Part shown: piece by piece, positions 8,084 through 16,482 of the stretch | Layout: the number at the start of each line of letters is the position of its first letter | Position numbering within the stretch: position 1 is the stretch's first letter | Source: Sphingomonas sp. Leaf412 | GTDB lineage: Bacteria > Pseudomonadota > Alphaproteobacteria > Sphingomonadales > Sphingomonadaceae | Assembly (NCBI RefSeq): GCF_001425405.1 | Contig: NZ_LMQP01000003.1 | Location: 492,264 to 556,263 of the forward strand | DNA length: 64,000 nucleotides | Reading direction: 5' to 3' | Position numbers and translations under genes: made by a program | The notes under the pieces: generated by a model | Seen by the model: the letters and a program-made list of their open reading frames with translations, nothing else | What the model was told of the DNA's origin: nothing | Database searches by the model: none

Positions 8084-11000
8084 ATGCGCTCTCGCTTGCT
8101 TTCGCGTCACACGCTGGCGCTCGGAATCTCCGCCTTCGCGGTTACGGCGGCGACCGTGTTCGCGCCCGTGGCGGCGGTCGCGCAGACCAGCACGTCGCAG
8201 CTGCGCGGTCAGGTGCGCGATGCGGCCGGGGCCCCGGCGGCGGGCGCGACCGTGGTGGCGGTGAACACGGGCACGAACCAGACGTTCCGCGCGACCACGG
8301 ATGCCAACGGCACGTATTCGCTGACCGGCCTGCGCCCCGCGGCCTATGACGTCACGATCACGGGCACCGGCGGCGCGACCTTCACGCGCCGCGTGATCCT
8401 GTCGGTCGGCCAGTCCGCGACGCTGGACGCGCGGCTCGCCGCCGCCGCCGCGCCCGCCACCGACGCGCCCGCGACGGATGCCCCCGCGACCGACGCGCCC
8501 GCTCCCGCGGCGGAGCCCCAGGCGGGCGACATCGTCGTTACCGGCAGCCGGCTGCGCGAGACGCGGACGAGCGAGGTCGCGACCAACATCACGCAGGAAC
8601 AGATCCGCACGCTGCCGCAGACCGATCGCAACTTCCTGTCCTTCGCCGCGCTGGCGCCGGGCGTGCGCTACAACGACAGCGAAACCGACAAGGGCATCCA
8701 GTCGGGCGCATCGGCGGCGAGCCAGGTCAACGTCTTCGTCGACGGCATCAGCCTGAAGAACAAGCTGCGCGAAGGCGGGATCGCGGGGCAGCAGAACAGC
8801 CGCGGCAACACGTTCGGCCAGCTGGCGGTGCAGGAATTCCGCGTGCTGACGCAGAATTACAAGGCCGAGTACGAACAGGCCGGCTCCGCCATCATCACGT
8901 CGGTCACCAAGTCGGGCACCAACGAATTCCACGGCGAGGTGTTCGGCCAGTATACCGACAAGTCGCTGACGCAGAAGAGCTTCATCGACACGCGCGAGGG
9001 CAATCCCAAGCCCGCGTTCGAGCGCAAGCAATACGGCATCTCGCTCGGCGGCCCGATCATCAAGGACAAATTGTTCTTCTTCGCGGCCTACGAAGGCAAC
9101 GACCAGGACCGCGCCTTCACCGTCAACTCCACCGGTTCGGCGGAGCAGATCGCGGAGTTCAACCGCCTGTCCGGCCGCAACATATCGGAGTTCGAGGGCA
9201 CGTTCGTCAGCCCGTTCCGCGGCGATTTCTACTTCGGGAAGCTGACCTTCACCCCCGACGAACGGCAGGTGTTCGACCTGTCGTTCAGCCGGCGGGAGGA
9301 AACCGACATCCAGGGGTTCGGTGGCAACACCGCGTTCGAATATGCGGAGAACAAGCGCAACACCGTCGACACCTATCTGTTCAAATGGACCTATAGCGGC
9401 AACGACTTCGTCAACGAATTCAACGCCAACCACCTGCGCTACGGCTTCAATCCCGTCGCCATCAATCCCGACCTGCCGTCGTTCGACTATGCCGGGACCA
9501 TCCTGTTCGGGGGCAAGGATTCGACCCGCCGCGAGGTGCAGGAGAATTGGGCGGTCCGCGACGACATCACCTTCACCGGCATCGACGGCCACGTCGTCAA
9601 GGCGGGCCTGCGGCTGGAGGCGACGGATATCGAGATCAACAACCGCGCCTATATCCAGCCGCGCTTCTTCTTCCGGCGCGAACCGAACAACAACCTCAAC
9701 TTTGCCTTCCCGGCGGAGGCGCTGCTCGAACTGACCAACGGGCGCATCTACGGATCGAATTCGCAGATGGGCGTGTACGTCCAGGACGACTGGGACGTGA
9801 CGGAGCGGTTGCAGCTGAACATCGGCGTGCGCTGGGACTACGAATCGAACGGGTTCAACAACAATTACGTGACGCCCGCGGCGGCGGCGGGGGCGTTGCG
9901 CGCGCTGCCCACGACGTTCTACTTCAACCCGGAAGACTATATCACCGACGGTTCCGACCGCAAACCGTTCAAGGGCGCGATCGCCCCGCGTTTCGGCTTC
10001 AGCTGGGACATCAACGACGATCAATCGACCGTCGTGTTCGGCGGGGCGGGGCGGTATTACGACCGCAACAACTTCAACAACACGGTCGACGAGCTTAGCC
10101 GGTCGATCAACCAGATCGGGCGCTTCCGCTTCTCCGCCGACGGCAGCCCGCGCGACGGACAGCCGACGGTGGCGTGGAACCCCGCCTATCTGACGCGCGA
10201 CGGCCTGCGCGCGCTGGTGAACGCCGATCCGTCCGTGGCGCTGCCCGAATTGTTCGCGGTCAAGAACAACGCCCGCCCGCCGGTGAACGACCAGTTCAGC
10301 GCGGGCGTGCGCCAGCGGCTCGGCATTTTCGAAGCGTCGCTGACGGGATCGTACCAGCGCGGGCGCAACGGCTACACCAACATCTTCGCCACGCGGCAGA
10401 ACAACGGCCTGGGCAATTGCTGCAACACCGCGCCGGTGACGCCGTTCGGCTATTCCAACGTCATCGTCGGGCTGGACGGCCTCGACACGCGGTACAAGGC
10501 GGTGTTCTTCACGCTGGACAAGAATTACACCGCCGCCAGCGGCTGGGGCCTCAACATCGCCTACACGCTGGGCAAGGCGGAGCAGAACGGCGGCGACCTG
10601 TTCAGCCTCGATGCCCTGACCCCCGACGCCTACGGCTGGCGCGCCAGCCCGGGCGACGAGCGGCATCGCGTGACCGTGTCGGGTATCGTCGACCTGCCGG
10701 CGGGCTTCAAATTCTCGACCATCACGACCCTGGGATCGGGCCAGGCGTATCAGGTGGTGGACAGCACCGCGGGCCAGTCCGCGGGCGCGAACCTGTTCAC
10801 CGCGCGCTATCCGGAGAAGAATTGCATCAAGGGCGTCTTCGCGTTCTGCGAAGTGAACCTGACGCTGGCGAACAAGATCAAGCCGTTCGGGCGCGACAGC
10901 GATCACGAGATCGAGGTGGCGATCGACGTCCTGAACGCGTTCAACAACAAGAATTTCGAAGGCTTCGACGGCGGCTTCAACAACCAGCCCGATCCGGCCA

Positions 11001-11107
11001 ACCCGGGGCAGGTCATCGATCCGCTGCTGCCCGCCAACGCGCAGAACGCCACCGGCCTGCTGACGCTGCCGCGGCGCATCCAGTTGCGCGTCGGCTACCG
11101 CTTCTGA
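8084..11107 (+). CDS. TonB-dependent receptor with N-terminal carboxypeptidase-regulatory-like domain
   Basis: Outer-membrane gated receptor of 1007 residues (Oar-like group). In order it has a signal peptide ending near AVAQ (residue about 30), a carboxypeptidase-regulatory-like beta-sandwich (about 36-118, SQLRGQVRDAAGAPAAG onward), a repetitive ATDAP linker (about 124-144), a plug domain from GDIVVTGSRLRE, and a long beta barrel ending in LRVGYRF with terminal Phe. The ATG at 8084 follows GGGGAGGAACTGGAA and begins an obvious signal peptide. The LacI-type palindrome upstream suggests carbohydrate-responsive control, though Oar-like receptors can take up other large ligands. Substrate unknown. 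Confidence 0.93.
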   Translation: MRSRLLSRHTLALGISAFAVTAATVFAPVAAVAQTSTSQLRGQVRDAAGAPAAGATVVAVNTGTNQTFRATTDANGTYSLTGLRPAAYDVTITGTGGATFTRRVILSVGQSATLDARLAAAAAPATDAPATDAPATDAPAPAAEPQAGDIVVTGSRLRETRTSEVATNITQEQIRTLPQTDRNFLSFAALAPGVRYNDSETDKGIQSGASAASQVNVFVDGISLKNKLREGGIAGQQNSRGNTFGQLAVQEFRVLTQNYKAEYEQAGSAIITSVTKSGTNEFHGEVFGQYTDKSLTQKSFIDTREGNPKPAFERKQYGISLGGPIIKDKLFFFAAYEGNDQDRAFTVNSTGSAEQIAEFNRLSGRNISEFEGTFVSPFRGDFYFGKLTFTPDERQVFDLSFSRREETDIQGFGGNTAFEYAENKRNTVDTYLFKWTYSGNDFVNEFNANHLRYGFNPVAINPDLPSFDYAGTILFGGKDSTRREVQENWAVRDDITFTGIDGHVVKAGLRLEATDIEINNRAYIQPRFFFRREPNNNLNFAFPAEALLELTNGRIYGSNSQMGVYVQDDWDVTERLQLNIGVRWDYESNGFNNNYVTPAAAAGALRALPTTFYFNPEDYITDGSDRKPFKGAIAPRFGFSWDINDDQSTVVFGGAGRYYDRNNFNNTVDELSRSINQIGRFRFSADGSPRDGQPTVAWNPAYLTRDGLRALVNADPSVALPELFAVKNNARPPVNDQFSAGVRQRLGIFEASLTGSYQRGRNGYTNIFATRQNNGLGNCCNTAPVTPFGYSNVIVGLDGLDTRYKAVFFTLDKNYTAASGWGLNIAYTLGKAEQNGGDLFSLDALTPDAYGWRASPGDERHRVTVSGIVDLPAGFKFSTITTLGSGQAYQVVDSTAGQSAGANLFTARYPEKNCIKGVFAFCEVNLTLANKIKPFGRDSDHEIEVAIDVLNAFNNKNFEGFDGGFNNQPDPANPGQVIDPLLPANAQNATGLLTLPRRIQLRVGYRF

Positions 11108-11114
11108 TCCGGGA

Positions 11115-11151
11115 GGCGGCGTTGCGGGGTCACAATTCCCGCAACGCCGCC
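11115..11151. terminator. Bidirectional terminator-like inverted repeat between convergent genes
   Basis: A 14-bp perfect inverted repeat (left arm 11115-11128, right arm 11138-11151) with a 9-nt loop lies between the TonB receptor and the ABC permease. The permease stop codon is in the loop, and its last codons form one arm. There is no T run on either side, so intrinsic termination is likely but not certain. Confidence 0.5.
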
Positions 11152-13628
11152 GCGGGGCGCGCGCGCAGGACGGGCAGCGTGCCCAGCAGGCCGACCGCGA
11201 TCGTGACGCCCGCGCCGATGCCGAGCGTGGCGAGGACGACGCCCCAGTCGGGCAGCCAGTCGAACGCGAACAGCCGCGTCACGACGTACCAGCCGCCGAC
11301 GCTGCCCAGCAGCAGCGCGACGCCGCCCACGACCAGCGACAGCAGCGCATATTCGATTCCCTGCGTCGCCAGCACCTGCGCGCGCGTGGCGCCCAATACC
11401 TTCAGCATGACCGCATCGTAGGTCCGCGCGGCGCGCGCCGCGGCGATGGCGCCGACCAGCACTGCGATCCCCGCCAGCACCGCGATGCCCGCGGCGGCGG
11501 TGATCGCGGTCGTCATCTGGCGCACGATCGCCTGCACCTGCCCCAGCACGCCGCCGACCTCCACCACCGATGTGGAGGGGAAGCGCGGGAGCAAGGCGCG
11601 CGTGACCGCGGGCGCCTGCGCCGCGGGCATGTCGATCGTCGCGGCCAGGTTGTGCGGCACGTCCGCCAGCGCGCCGGGGGAGAAGACCATGACGAAGTTG
11701 AACCCCAGCGTGTCCCACGCGATGCGCCGGAACGACGCGACGCGCGCGGTGCGTTCGAGGCCGAGGACCGAGACGGTCAGCGGATCGCCGATCTTCAGGT
11801 CCAGCGCCCGCGCCAGCCGCTCGTCGACCGACACCAGCGGCCGCCGCGCCTCCGCCGCGGTCCACCAGCGGCCCGCCGCCAGCGTGCTGCCCGGCGGCAG
11901 CGCGGCGGCGAAGGTCAGCCCGCGTTCGCCGCGCAGCGCCCACGCGCCCTCGGGAATTTCCTTCAGGTCGGCAACGCGCGTGGCGCCGTAGGCGGTGATG
12001 GTGCCGCGCATCAGCGGGACGGTCGCCACCGTCGCCTTCGGGGCCACGGCGGCGACGGTGGCGCGGAAGTCGCGCTCGCGTTCCGGCGGCACGTCGAGCG
12101 CGAACAGCGCGGGCGCGCGGTCGGGCACGGTCTTGCGGATGTTCCCGTCGAGGCTGGTGCGGATCGTCGCCAGCAGCACGAACAGCGTCAGCCCCAGCCC
12201 CAGCGCGACGACCAGCGCGACCGTGCGCGCGCCCGGCCGGTACAGCGCGGCGACGCCCAGCCGCAGCAGCGGGCTGCGCGGTCGCGGCAGGCGCGCGGCG
12301 ATGGCCCGTATCGCTCGCCCCAATGCCACCAGCAGCAGCAACGCTCCGGCCGTGGCGGCGAGGAACCCCGCCGCGAACAGCGCCCGCTCGCTGGTCGCCA
12401 GCGCCAGCGCGACGACCAGCGCCGCCGCCCCCGCCATCCACGCCGCCGCCTGCCACCGGCCATCGCTGCGCCGGTCGAGCGCACCGCGCAGGAGCGCCGC
12501 GGCGGGCACGTGTCCGGCGGCGACCAGCGCGGGCGCGCAGAAGCCGAGCGCGATCAGCAGGCCGTAGGCCGCCGCCAGCGCCAGCGGCACCGGCTCCAGC
12601 GTCAGCCCCGGCGCGACCGGCAGGACCGCGCCGACCGCGACCCCGATCGCGGGGACCGCCAGCACGCCCGCGATCAGGCCCAGCAGGATGCCGACCCCCG
12701 CAACGACGACGACCTGCAACAGATAGACGCGCCTGACGATCGCGCGCGTCGCGCCCAGCACCTTCAGCATCGCGATGCTCTGCCGCCGCGCCTCCAGATA
12801 GGAGGAGACGCCGTTGCCGACGCCGATCCCCGCGATCACCAGCGCGGCGAGGCCGACGAGGGTCAGGAACTCGCCCATCCGCGCGACGAAGCGGCTGGCG
12901 CCCGGCGAGGCGCGTTCGTGCGTGCGCGTTTCCCAGCCCGCGGTCGGGAAGGCGCGGGTGAAGCGCGCGATCGCGGCGGCCGGATCGCGCGACGGCGCGG
13001 CGATGCGATACTTGCTTTCGTACAGGCTGCCCGGCTGGACCAGCCCGGTGCGCGCGAGGCCGCGCTGCGACACCAGCGCCACCGGTCCCAGCGTGAAGCC
13101 CTCGCCCAGCCGGTCGGGTTCCTCCGCGACGATGCCGTCGACGCGGAACATGGCGGTGCCGAAGCGAAGGGCGTCGCCCGGGCGCACGCGCAGGCGCTCC
13201 GCCAGTGCGGGCGCGATCCACACGCCGTCGTCCGCGGGCGCGCGCACCGCCCGCCCGTCCGTCAGCCGCAAGGCGCCGTACAGCGGATAGGCGGCGTCGA
13301 CCGCCTTCAGCTGCACGGGCGCGGTCGCGCCCGCGGGGGTGACGGCCATCGATTGCATCCGCACCGTCTGCGACACGCGGCCGAGCCGCTGCATCGCGCG
13401 CAGTTCGCCCGCGTCGGCGCCGCGTTGCGATACCGAAAGCTCGACGTCCCCGCCCAGCAGCACGCGCCCGCGCGACGCCAGTTCGTCCGCGACCGCGCCC
13501 GTCAGGCTGCCGATCGCCGCCAGCGCGCCGACGCCGAGGAACAGGCAGACGAGCAGGAGCCGGAGCCCTCGGAAGCGCGCGGACAGTTCGCGCCGGGCGA
13601 GCGTCCAGGCGAGGCGCCAGTCGGTCAT
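11130..13628 (-). CDS. ABC transporter permease, FtsX/YbbP-type
   Basis: Large MacB/FtsX-superfamily permease of 832 residues, comparable to E. coli YbbP: two FtsX modules with about ten membrane segments and large periplasmic regions. Typical pieces are GFLTLVGLAALVIAGIGVGN-like helices after a periplasmic domain, EARRQSIAMLKVLGATRAIV, and a second module with MLKVLGATRAQVL. The start is the ATG at 13628 (MTDWRLAWTLARRELSARF); an upstream in-frame ATG only adds residues encoded by a palindromic repeat. The partner ATPase is encoded just upstream on the same strand. Together with the neighbouring esterase this matches the ybbA-ybbP-tesA arrangement of many proteobacteria. Confidence 0.9.
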   Translation of the reverse strand: MTDWRLAWTLARRELSARFRGLRLLLVCLFLGVGALAAIGSLTGAVADELASRGRVLLGGDVELSVSQRGADAGELRAMQRLGRVSQTVRMQSMAVTPAGATAPVQLKAVDAAYPLYGALRLTDGRAVRAPADDGVWIAPALAERLRVRPGDALRFGTAMFRVDGIVAEEPDRLGEGFTLGPVALVSQRGLARTGLVQPGSLYESKYRIAAPSRDPAAAIARFTRAFPTAGWETRTHERASPGASRFVARMGEFLTLVGLAALVIAGIGVGNGVSSYLEARRQSIAMLKVLGATRAIVRRVYLLQVVVVAGVGILLGLIAGVLAVPAIGVAVGAVLPVAPGLTLEPVPLALAAAYGLLIALGFCAPALVAAGHVPAAALLRGALDRRSDGRWQAAAWMAGAAALVVALALATSERALFAAGFLAATAGALLLLVALGRAIRAIAARLPRPRSPLLRLGVAALYRPGARTVALVVALGLGLTLFVLLATIRTSLDGNIRKTVPDRAPALFALDVPPERERDFRATVAAVAPKATVATVPLMRGTITAYGATRVADLKEIPEGAWALRGERGLTFAAALPPGSTLAAGRWWTAAEARRPLVSVDERLARALDLKIGDPLTVSVLGLERTARVASFRRIAWDTLGFNFVMVFSPGALADVPHNLAATIDMPAAQAPAVTRALLPRFPSTSVVEVGGVLGQVQAIVRQMTTAITAAAGIAVLAGIAVLVGAIAAARAARTYDAVMLKVLGATRAQVLATQGIEYALLSLVVGGVALLLGSVGGWYVVTRLFAFDWLPDWGVVLATLGIGAGVTIAVGLLGTLPVLRARPAAALREL

Positions 13629-13645
13629 GCGGAAGTGCCCGACCC

Positions 13646-13705
13646 ATTGTGTCCCCGCGAAGGCGGGGACCCGGACTGGGCTCCCGCCTTCGCGGGAGCA
13701 CAACG
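13646..13705. repeat. Palindromic repeat, family A (double hairpin), inside the ABC operon
   Basis: Two adjacent hairpins, GTCCCCGC-GAAG-GCGGGGAC and GCTCCCGC-CTTC-GCGGGAGC, framed by TTGTG and CACAA. The same unit appears at 30467-30524 and, reversed, at 36091-36149; a longer variant lies at 25002-25090. This copy separates the ATPase and permease genes of one operon. Confidence 0.85.
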
Positions 13706-13719
13706 TCGCTGGGCTACCC

Positions 13720-14394
13720 TCACGCCGCGATCCGTCCGTCGACCATCCGCACGATGCGGTCGCATCGCGCGGCCAGCGCGGCGTCGTGCGTGATGACGAC
13801 CAATGTCGCCGCGGTCGCGCGGCGGCGGTCGAACAACAGGTCCATGATCCGCTCCCCCGTCTCCCCGTCGAGGTTCCCCGTCGGCTCGTCGGCGAAGACC
13901 AGTGCGGGGCGCGGGGCCAGCGCGCGCGCGATCGCGACGCGCTGCTGCTCGCCGCCCGACAATTGCGTGGGATAATGATCCAGCCGGTGCGACAGGCCGA
14001 CCGCGTCCAGCTCCGCGGCGGCGCGCGCGAAGGCGTCCGGCATTCCCGCCAGTTCCATCGGCACCGCGACGTTCTCCCGCGCGGTCATCGTCGGCAGCAG
14101 GTGGAACGCCTGCAAGACGATCCCGAGCCGCCCGCGGCGGGCGATCGCCAGTTCGTCCTCGTCCAGCGCGGCGAAATCCTGCCCCGCGACGCGGACCGTG
14201 CCGCCGGTCGCGCGTTCCAGCCCGGTCAGGACCGCCATCAGCGACGACTTGCCCGATCCCGATGCGCCGAGCAGCGCGACGCTCTCCCCCGCCGCCACCG
14301 ACAGGTCGACCCCGCGCAGAATCTCGACTGGCGCGGATCCGCCGAGCGTCAGCCTTACATCGCGCGCGGCGATGACCATATCGTCGGAAGACAT
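13720..14394 (-). CDS. ABC transporter ATP-binding protein (YbbA/LolD-like)
   Basis: Cytosolic ATPase of a MacB-type ABC system, 224 residues. Walker A is GASGSGKS at residues 43-50, the signature LSGGEQQRVAIARAL, Walker B ALVFADEPTGNLD, and the switch histidine lies in VVITHD. The ADEPTGNLD form is characteristic of the LolD/FtsE/YbbA branch. It pairs with the large permease downstream. It is transcribed divergently from the esterase gene, with only 21 nt between the two start codons. The exported substrate is unknown; family precedent suggests lipid or envelope-stress functions. Confidence 0.93.
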   Translation of the reverse strand: MSSDDMVIAARDVRLTLGGSAPVEILRGVDLSVAAGESVALLGASGSGKSSLMAVLTGLERATGGTVRVAGQDFAALDEDELAIARRGRLGIVLQAFHLLPTMTARENVAVPMELAGMPDAFARAAAELDAVGLSHRLDHYPTQLSGGEQQRVAIARALAPRPALVFADEPTGNLDGETGERIMDLLFDRRRATAATLVVITHDAALAARCDRIVRMVDGRIAA

Positions 14395-14415
14395 TATCGG
14401 GGACACCGCGCAGGA

Positions 14416-15123
14416 ATGAAGTACCGGACATATGCGGCCTCGGGCGCGCTTCTCCAAGCCGCGATGCTGGCGGGATGCGGACAGGAGCCCGTGGCAGCCG
14501 TCGCCAACCGTACTGACGCGCCCGCGCCGCGCGCCGCCGCGACAGTGCCGGTGACGGGGCCGAAGCGGCTGATCCTGGCGTTCGGGGACAGCCTGTACGC
14601 CGGATACGGCCTGTCGCGCGGGCAGGGCCTGCCCGATGTCATCCAGCAGCGGCTGCGCGATGACGGGATCGACGCGACGGTCGTCAATGCGGGCGTGTCG
14701 GGCGACACGACCGCGGGCGGGCGGCGGCGGCTGGCCTATACGCTGGACCGGATGGCGCGGACCCCGGACCTCGTCATGCTGGGGCTGGGCGGCAACGACG
14801 TCCTGCGACAGGTCGACCCGGCGGAGACGCGCGCCAATCTGGCGGCGATGATGGACGAACTGGCGAAGCGTCGCATCCCCGTCGTGCTGACGGGCATGAT
14901 GGCGCCGCCCAATCTGGGGCCGGATTATGCGGGCAAGTTCAATGCCATCTACCCCGCGCTGGCGACGGAACATGACGCGGTGCTGGACCCGTTCGTGCTG
15001 GCGGGCGTGATCGGCAACCGGTCGCTGATGCTGCCCGACGGGGTGCATCCCAATGCGCAAGGGGTGGGGCGGATCGCGGACCGGCTGGCGTCCGTGGTGA
15101 AGGCGCGGCTGGCGAGGTTGTAG
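14416..15123 (+). CDS. SGNH-hydrolase esterase (TesA/arylesterase-like), lipoprotein
   Basis: GDSL-type hydrolase of 235 residues acting on acyl or aryl esters, related to TesA (acyl-CoA thioesterase I/lysophospholipase L1). The catalytic Ser59 is in AFGDSLYAGYG, block III is GGNDVL, and Asp208/His211 are in DGVHPNA. Unlike TesA itself it begins with a lipoprotein-type signal ending LAGC, so it is probably anchored to a membrane. Divergent from the YbbA/YbbP-like ABC genes, the same neighbourhood as tesA in E. coli. A palindromic repeat follows the stop codon. Confidence 0.9.
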   Translation: MKYRTYAASGALLQAAMLAGCGQEPVAAVANRTDAPAPRAAATVPVTGPKRLILAFGDSLYAGYGLSRGQGLPDVIQQRLRDDGIDATVVNAGVSGDTTAGGRRRLAYTLDRMARTPDLVMLGLGGNDVLRQVDPAETRANLAAMMDELAKRRIPVVLTGMMAPPNLGPDYAGKFNAIYPALATEHDAVLDPFVLAGVIGNRSLMLPDGVHPNAQGVGRIADRLASVVKARLARL

Positions 15124-15130
15124 CCGTTTC

Positions 15131-15226
15131 GTCATGCCGGACCTGATCCGGCATCCATGGCGCCGCGAGGGCTTCACGCGTTGTGCTCGCGGCACGATGG
15201 ACCCCGGATCAAGTCCGGGGTGACGG
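15131..15226. repeat. Palindromic repeat, family C, between convergent genes
   Basis: An approximately 96-nt element starts GTCATGCCGGACCTGATCCG and ends with the hairpin CCCCGGA-TCAAG-TCCGGGG followed by TGAC. It is nearly identical to 22030-22125, with related copies near 30292 and 36190. It fills the space between the 3' ends of the esterase and the epoxide hydrolase and may double as a terminator. Confidence 0.85.
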
Positions 15227-15232
15227 CAGATG

Positions 15233-16375
15233 CTACGTCCGGTCCGCGAAGAACGCCCGCATGTCGGCCAGCAGCGCCGCGGGGCGTTCCAGCGCCGCGA
15301 AATGGCCGCCAGACGCCATGTCGGTCCAGCGCGCGACGTTGTGCGTCTTCTCGACCAGCGATCGCGGCGGCGGGGCGAAGACGGGGTCGGGGAAGGCCGC
15401 CACCGCGGTCGGCACGCGCACCCGCGCGCCCGCGGGGAAGGTGCCCGATCCCTCCAGCACGCGCCCGCGGTACATCCATGTCGACGTCGGGAACGATCCC
15501 GTCGCGACGTACAGCATGATGTTGGTCAGCAGCAGGTCGGCATCGAACGCCCGCCACAGGTCGGGGCGTCCGTCCGCGTCGCGCGGCACGTCGGCCCAGA
15601 CGCCGAATTTCTCCAGGATCCACGCCGCGATGCCGACCGGATTGTCGCTCATGGCGACGCCCAATGTCTGCGGGCGCGTGCCCTGAAGGTGGGCGTAGGC
15701 CGATTCCTCCGCCAGCGTCCGCGCCCGCGCCTTCGCCCAGTCGCGCTCCGCAGCGGTGTCGGGCGTCGCATCCTCCGCCTGGATCAGGACCATGTTCAGG
15801 TGCAGCCCCGCCACCGCCTCCGGCCGCGCCTGCGCCATCCACGCGGTGATCGCGCCGCCCCAGTCGCCGCCCTGCAACAGGTACGGCGTATCCCCGAACA
15901 GACCGGTCATCAGCGCGTGGAACAGCTCGCCCGTCCGCCGCGGGCCGATCGGCGTCGCGGGGCGTCCGGAGAAGGCGTAGCCGGGCAGCGACGGGACGAC
16001 GACGTCATGCCCGTCGGCGACCAGTGGCGCGATCAGCGCGTGGAACTCCACGAACGACCCCGGCCAGCCATGGACCAGCATCACCGGCGGGCGCGATCCG
16101 TCGCCGCGGACATGGACGTAATGCAGCAACTGCCCGTCGACCGTGGCCGTGAACTGCGGCCACCGGTTCAGCCACGCCTCCTGCGCGCGCCAGTCGTAGC
16201 CGCCCGTCCAGTGATCGACCAGTCGCCGCAGGTCCGCCAGCCCGACGCCCGAACCCCATCCGCCCGCATCCGGCATCGCGGACCAGTCGAACGCCGCGAC
16301 GCGCGTGCGGATCGCGTCCAGCCGCGCGTCGGGGACGGCGATCGTGAAGGGGCGGGGGGCGAAGGGTGTCGACAT
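15233..16375 (-). CDS. Epoxide hydrolase family protein (EHN-type alpha/beta hydrolase)
   Basis: Alpha/beta-hydrolase with an N-terminal epoxide-hydrolase lid domain, 380 residues, resembling microsomal-type epoxide hydrolases. Visible motifs are the oxyanion HGWPGSF, the nucleophile elbow LQGGDWGGAIT (Asp nucleophile), and the C-terminal ASGGHFAALERP carrying the catalytic His. The ATG at 16375 (MSTPFAPRPFTIAVPDARL) gives the normal N terminus; an upstream in-frame ATG would add about 22 basic residues not seen in the family. Substrate unknown. It is divergent from the MHS-type transporter. Confidence 0.92.
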   Translation of the reverse strand: MSTPFAPRPFTIAVPDARLDAIRTRVAAFDWSAMPDAGGWGSGVGLADLRRLVDHWTGGYDWRAQEAWLNRWPQFTATVDGQLLHYVHVRGDGSRPPVMLVHGWPGSFVEFHALIAPLVADGHDVVVPSLPGYAFSGRPATPIGPRRTGELFHALMTGLFGDTPYLLQGGDWGGAITAWMAQARPEAVAGLHLNMVLIQAEDATPDTAAERDWAKARARTLAEESAYAHLQGTRPQTLGVAMSDNPVGIAAWILEKFGVWADVPRDADGRPDLWRAFDADLLLTNIMLYVATGSFPTSTWMYRGRVLEGSGTFPAGARVRVPTAVAAFPDPVFAPPPRSLVEKTHNVARWTDMASGGHFAALERPAALLADMRAFFADRT

Positions 16376-16482
16376 GGCACGCATCAAACGCAAGAATCGA
16401 TCGCGACGCCATCGCAAAGTTTTCGACAAGGGCACCGGCACGCGTCATGGTGACGCTAACATAAGGCGCGGGGAGACAGAGC

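Noticed and set aside
7886-10906. 1006-codon open frame antisense to the TonB receptor
   Set aside because: It mirrors the coding strand of a clear receptor gene; high GC in third positions leaves the antisense frame free of stops. The protein has no recognisable domain.
13629-13703. 25 extra N-terminal residues on the ABC permease
   Set aside because: They are the translation of a family A repeat plus spacer; the family begins at MTDWRLAW.
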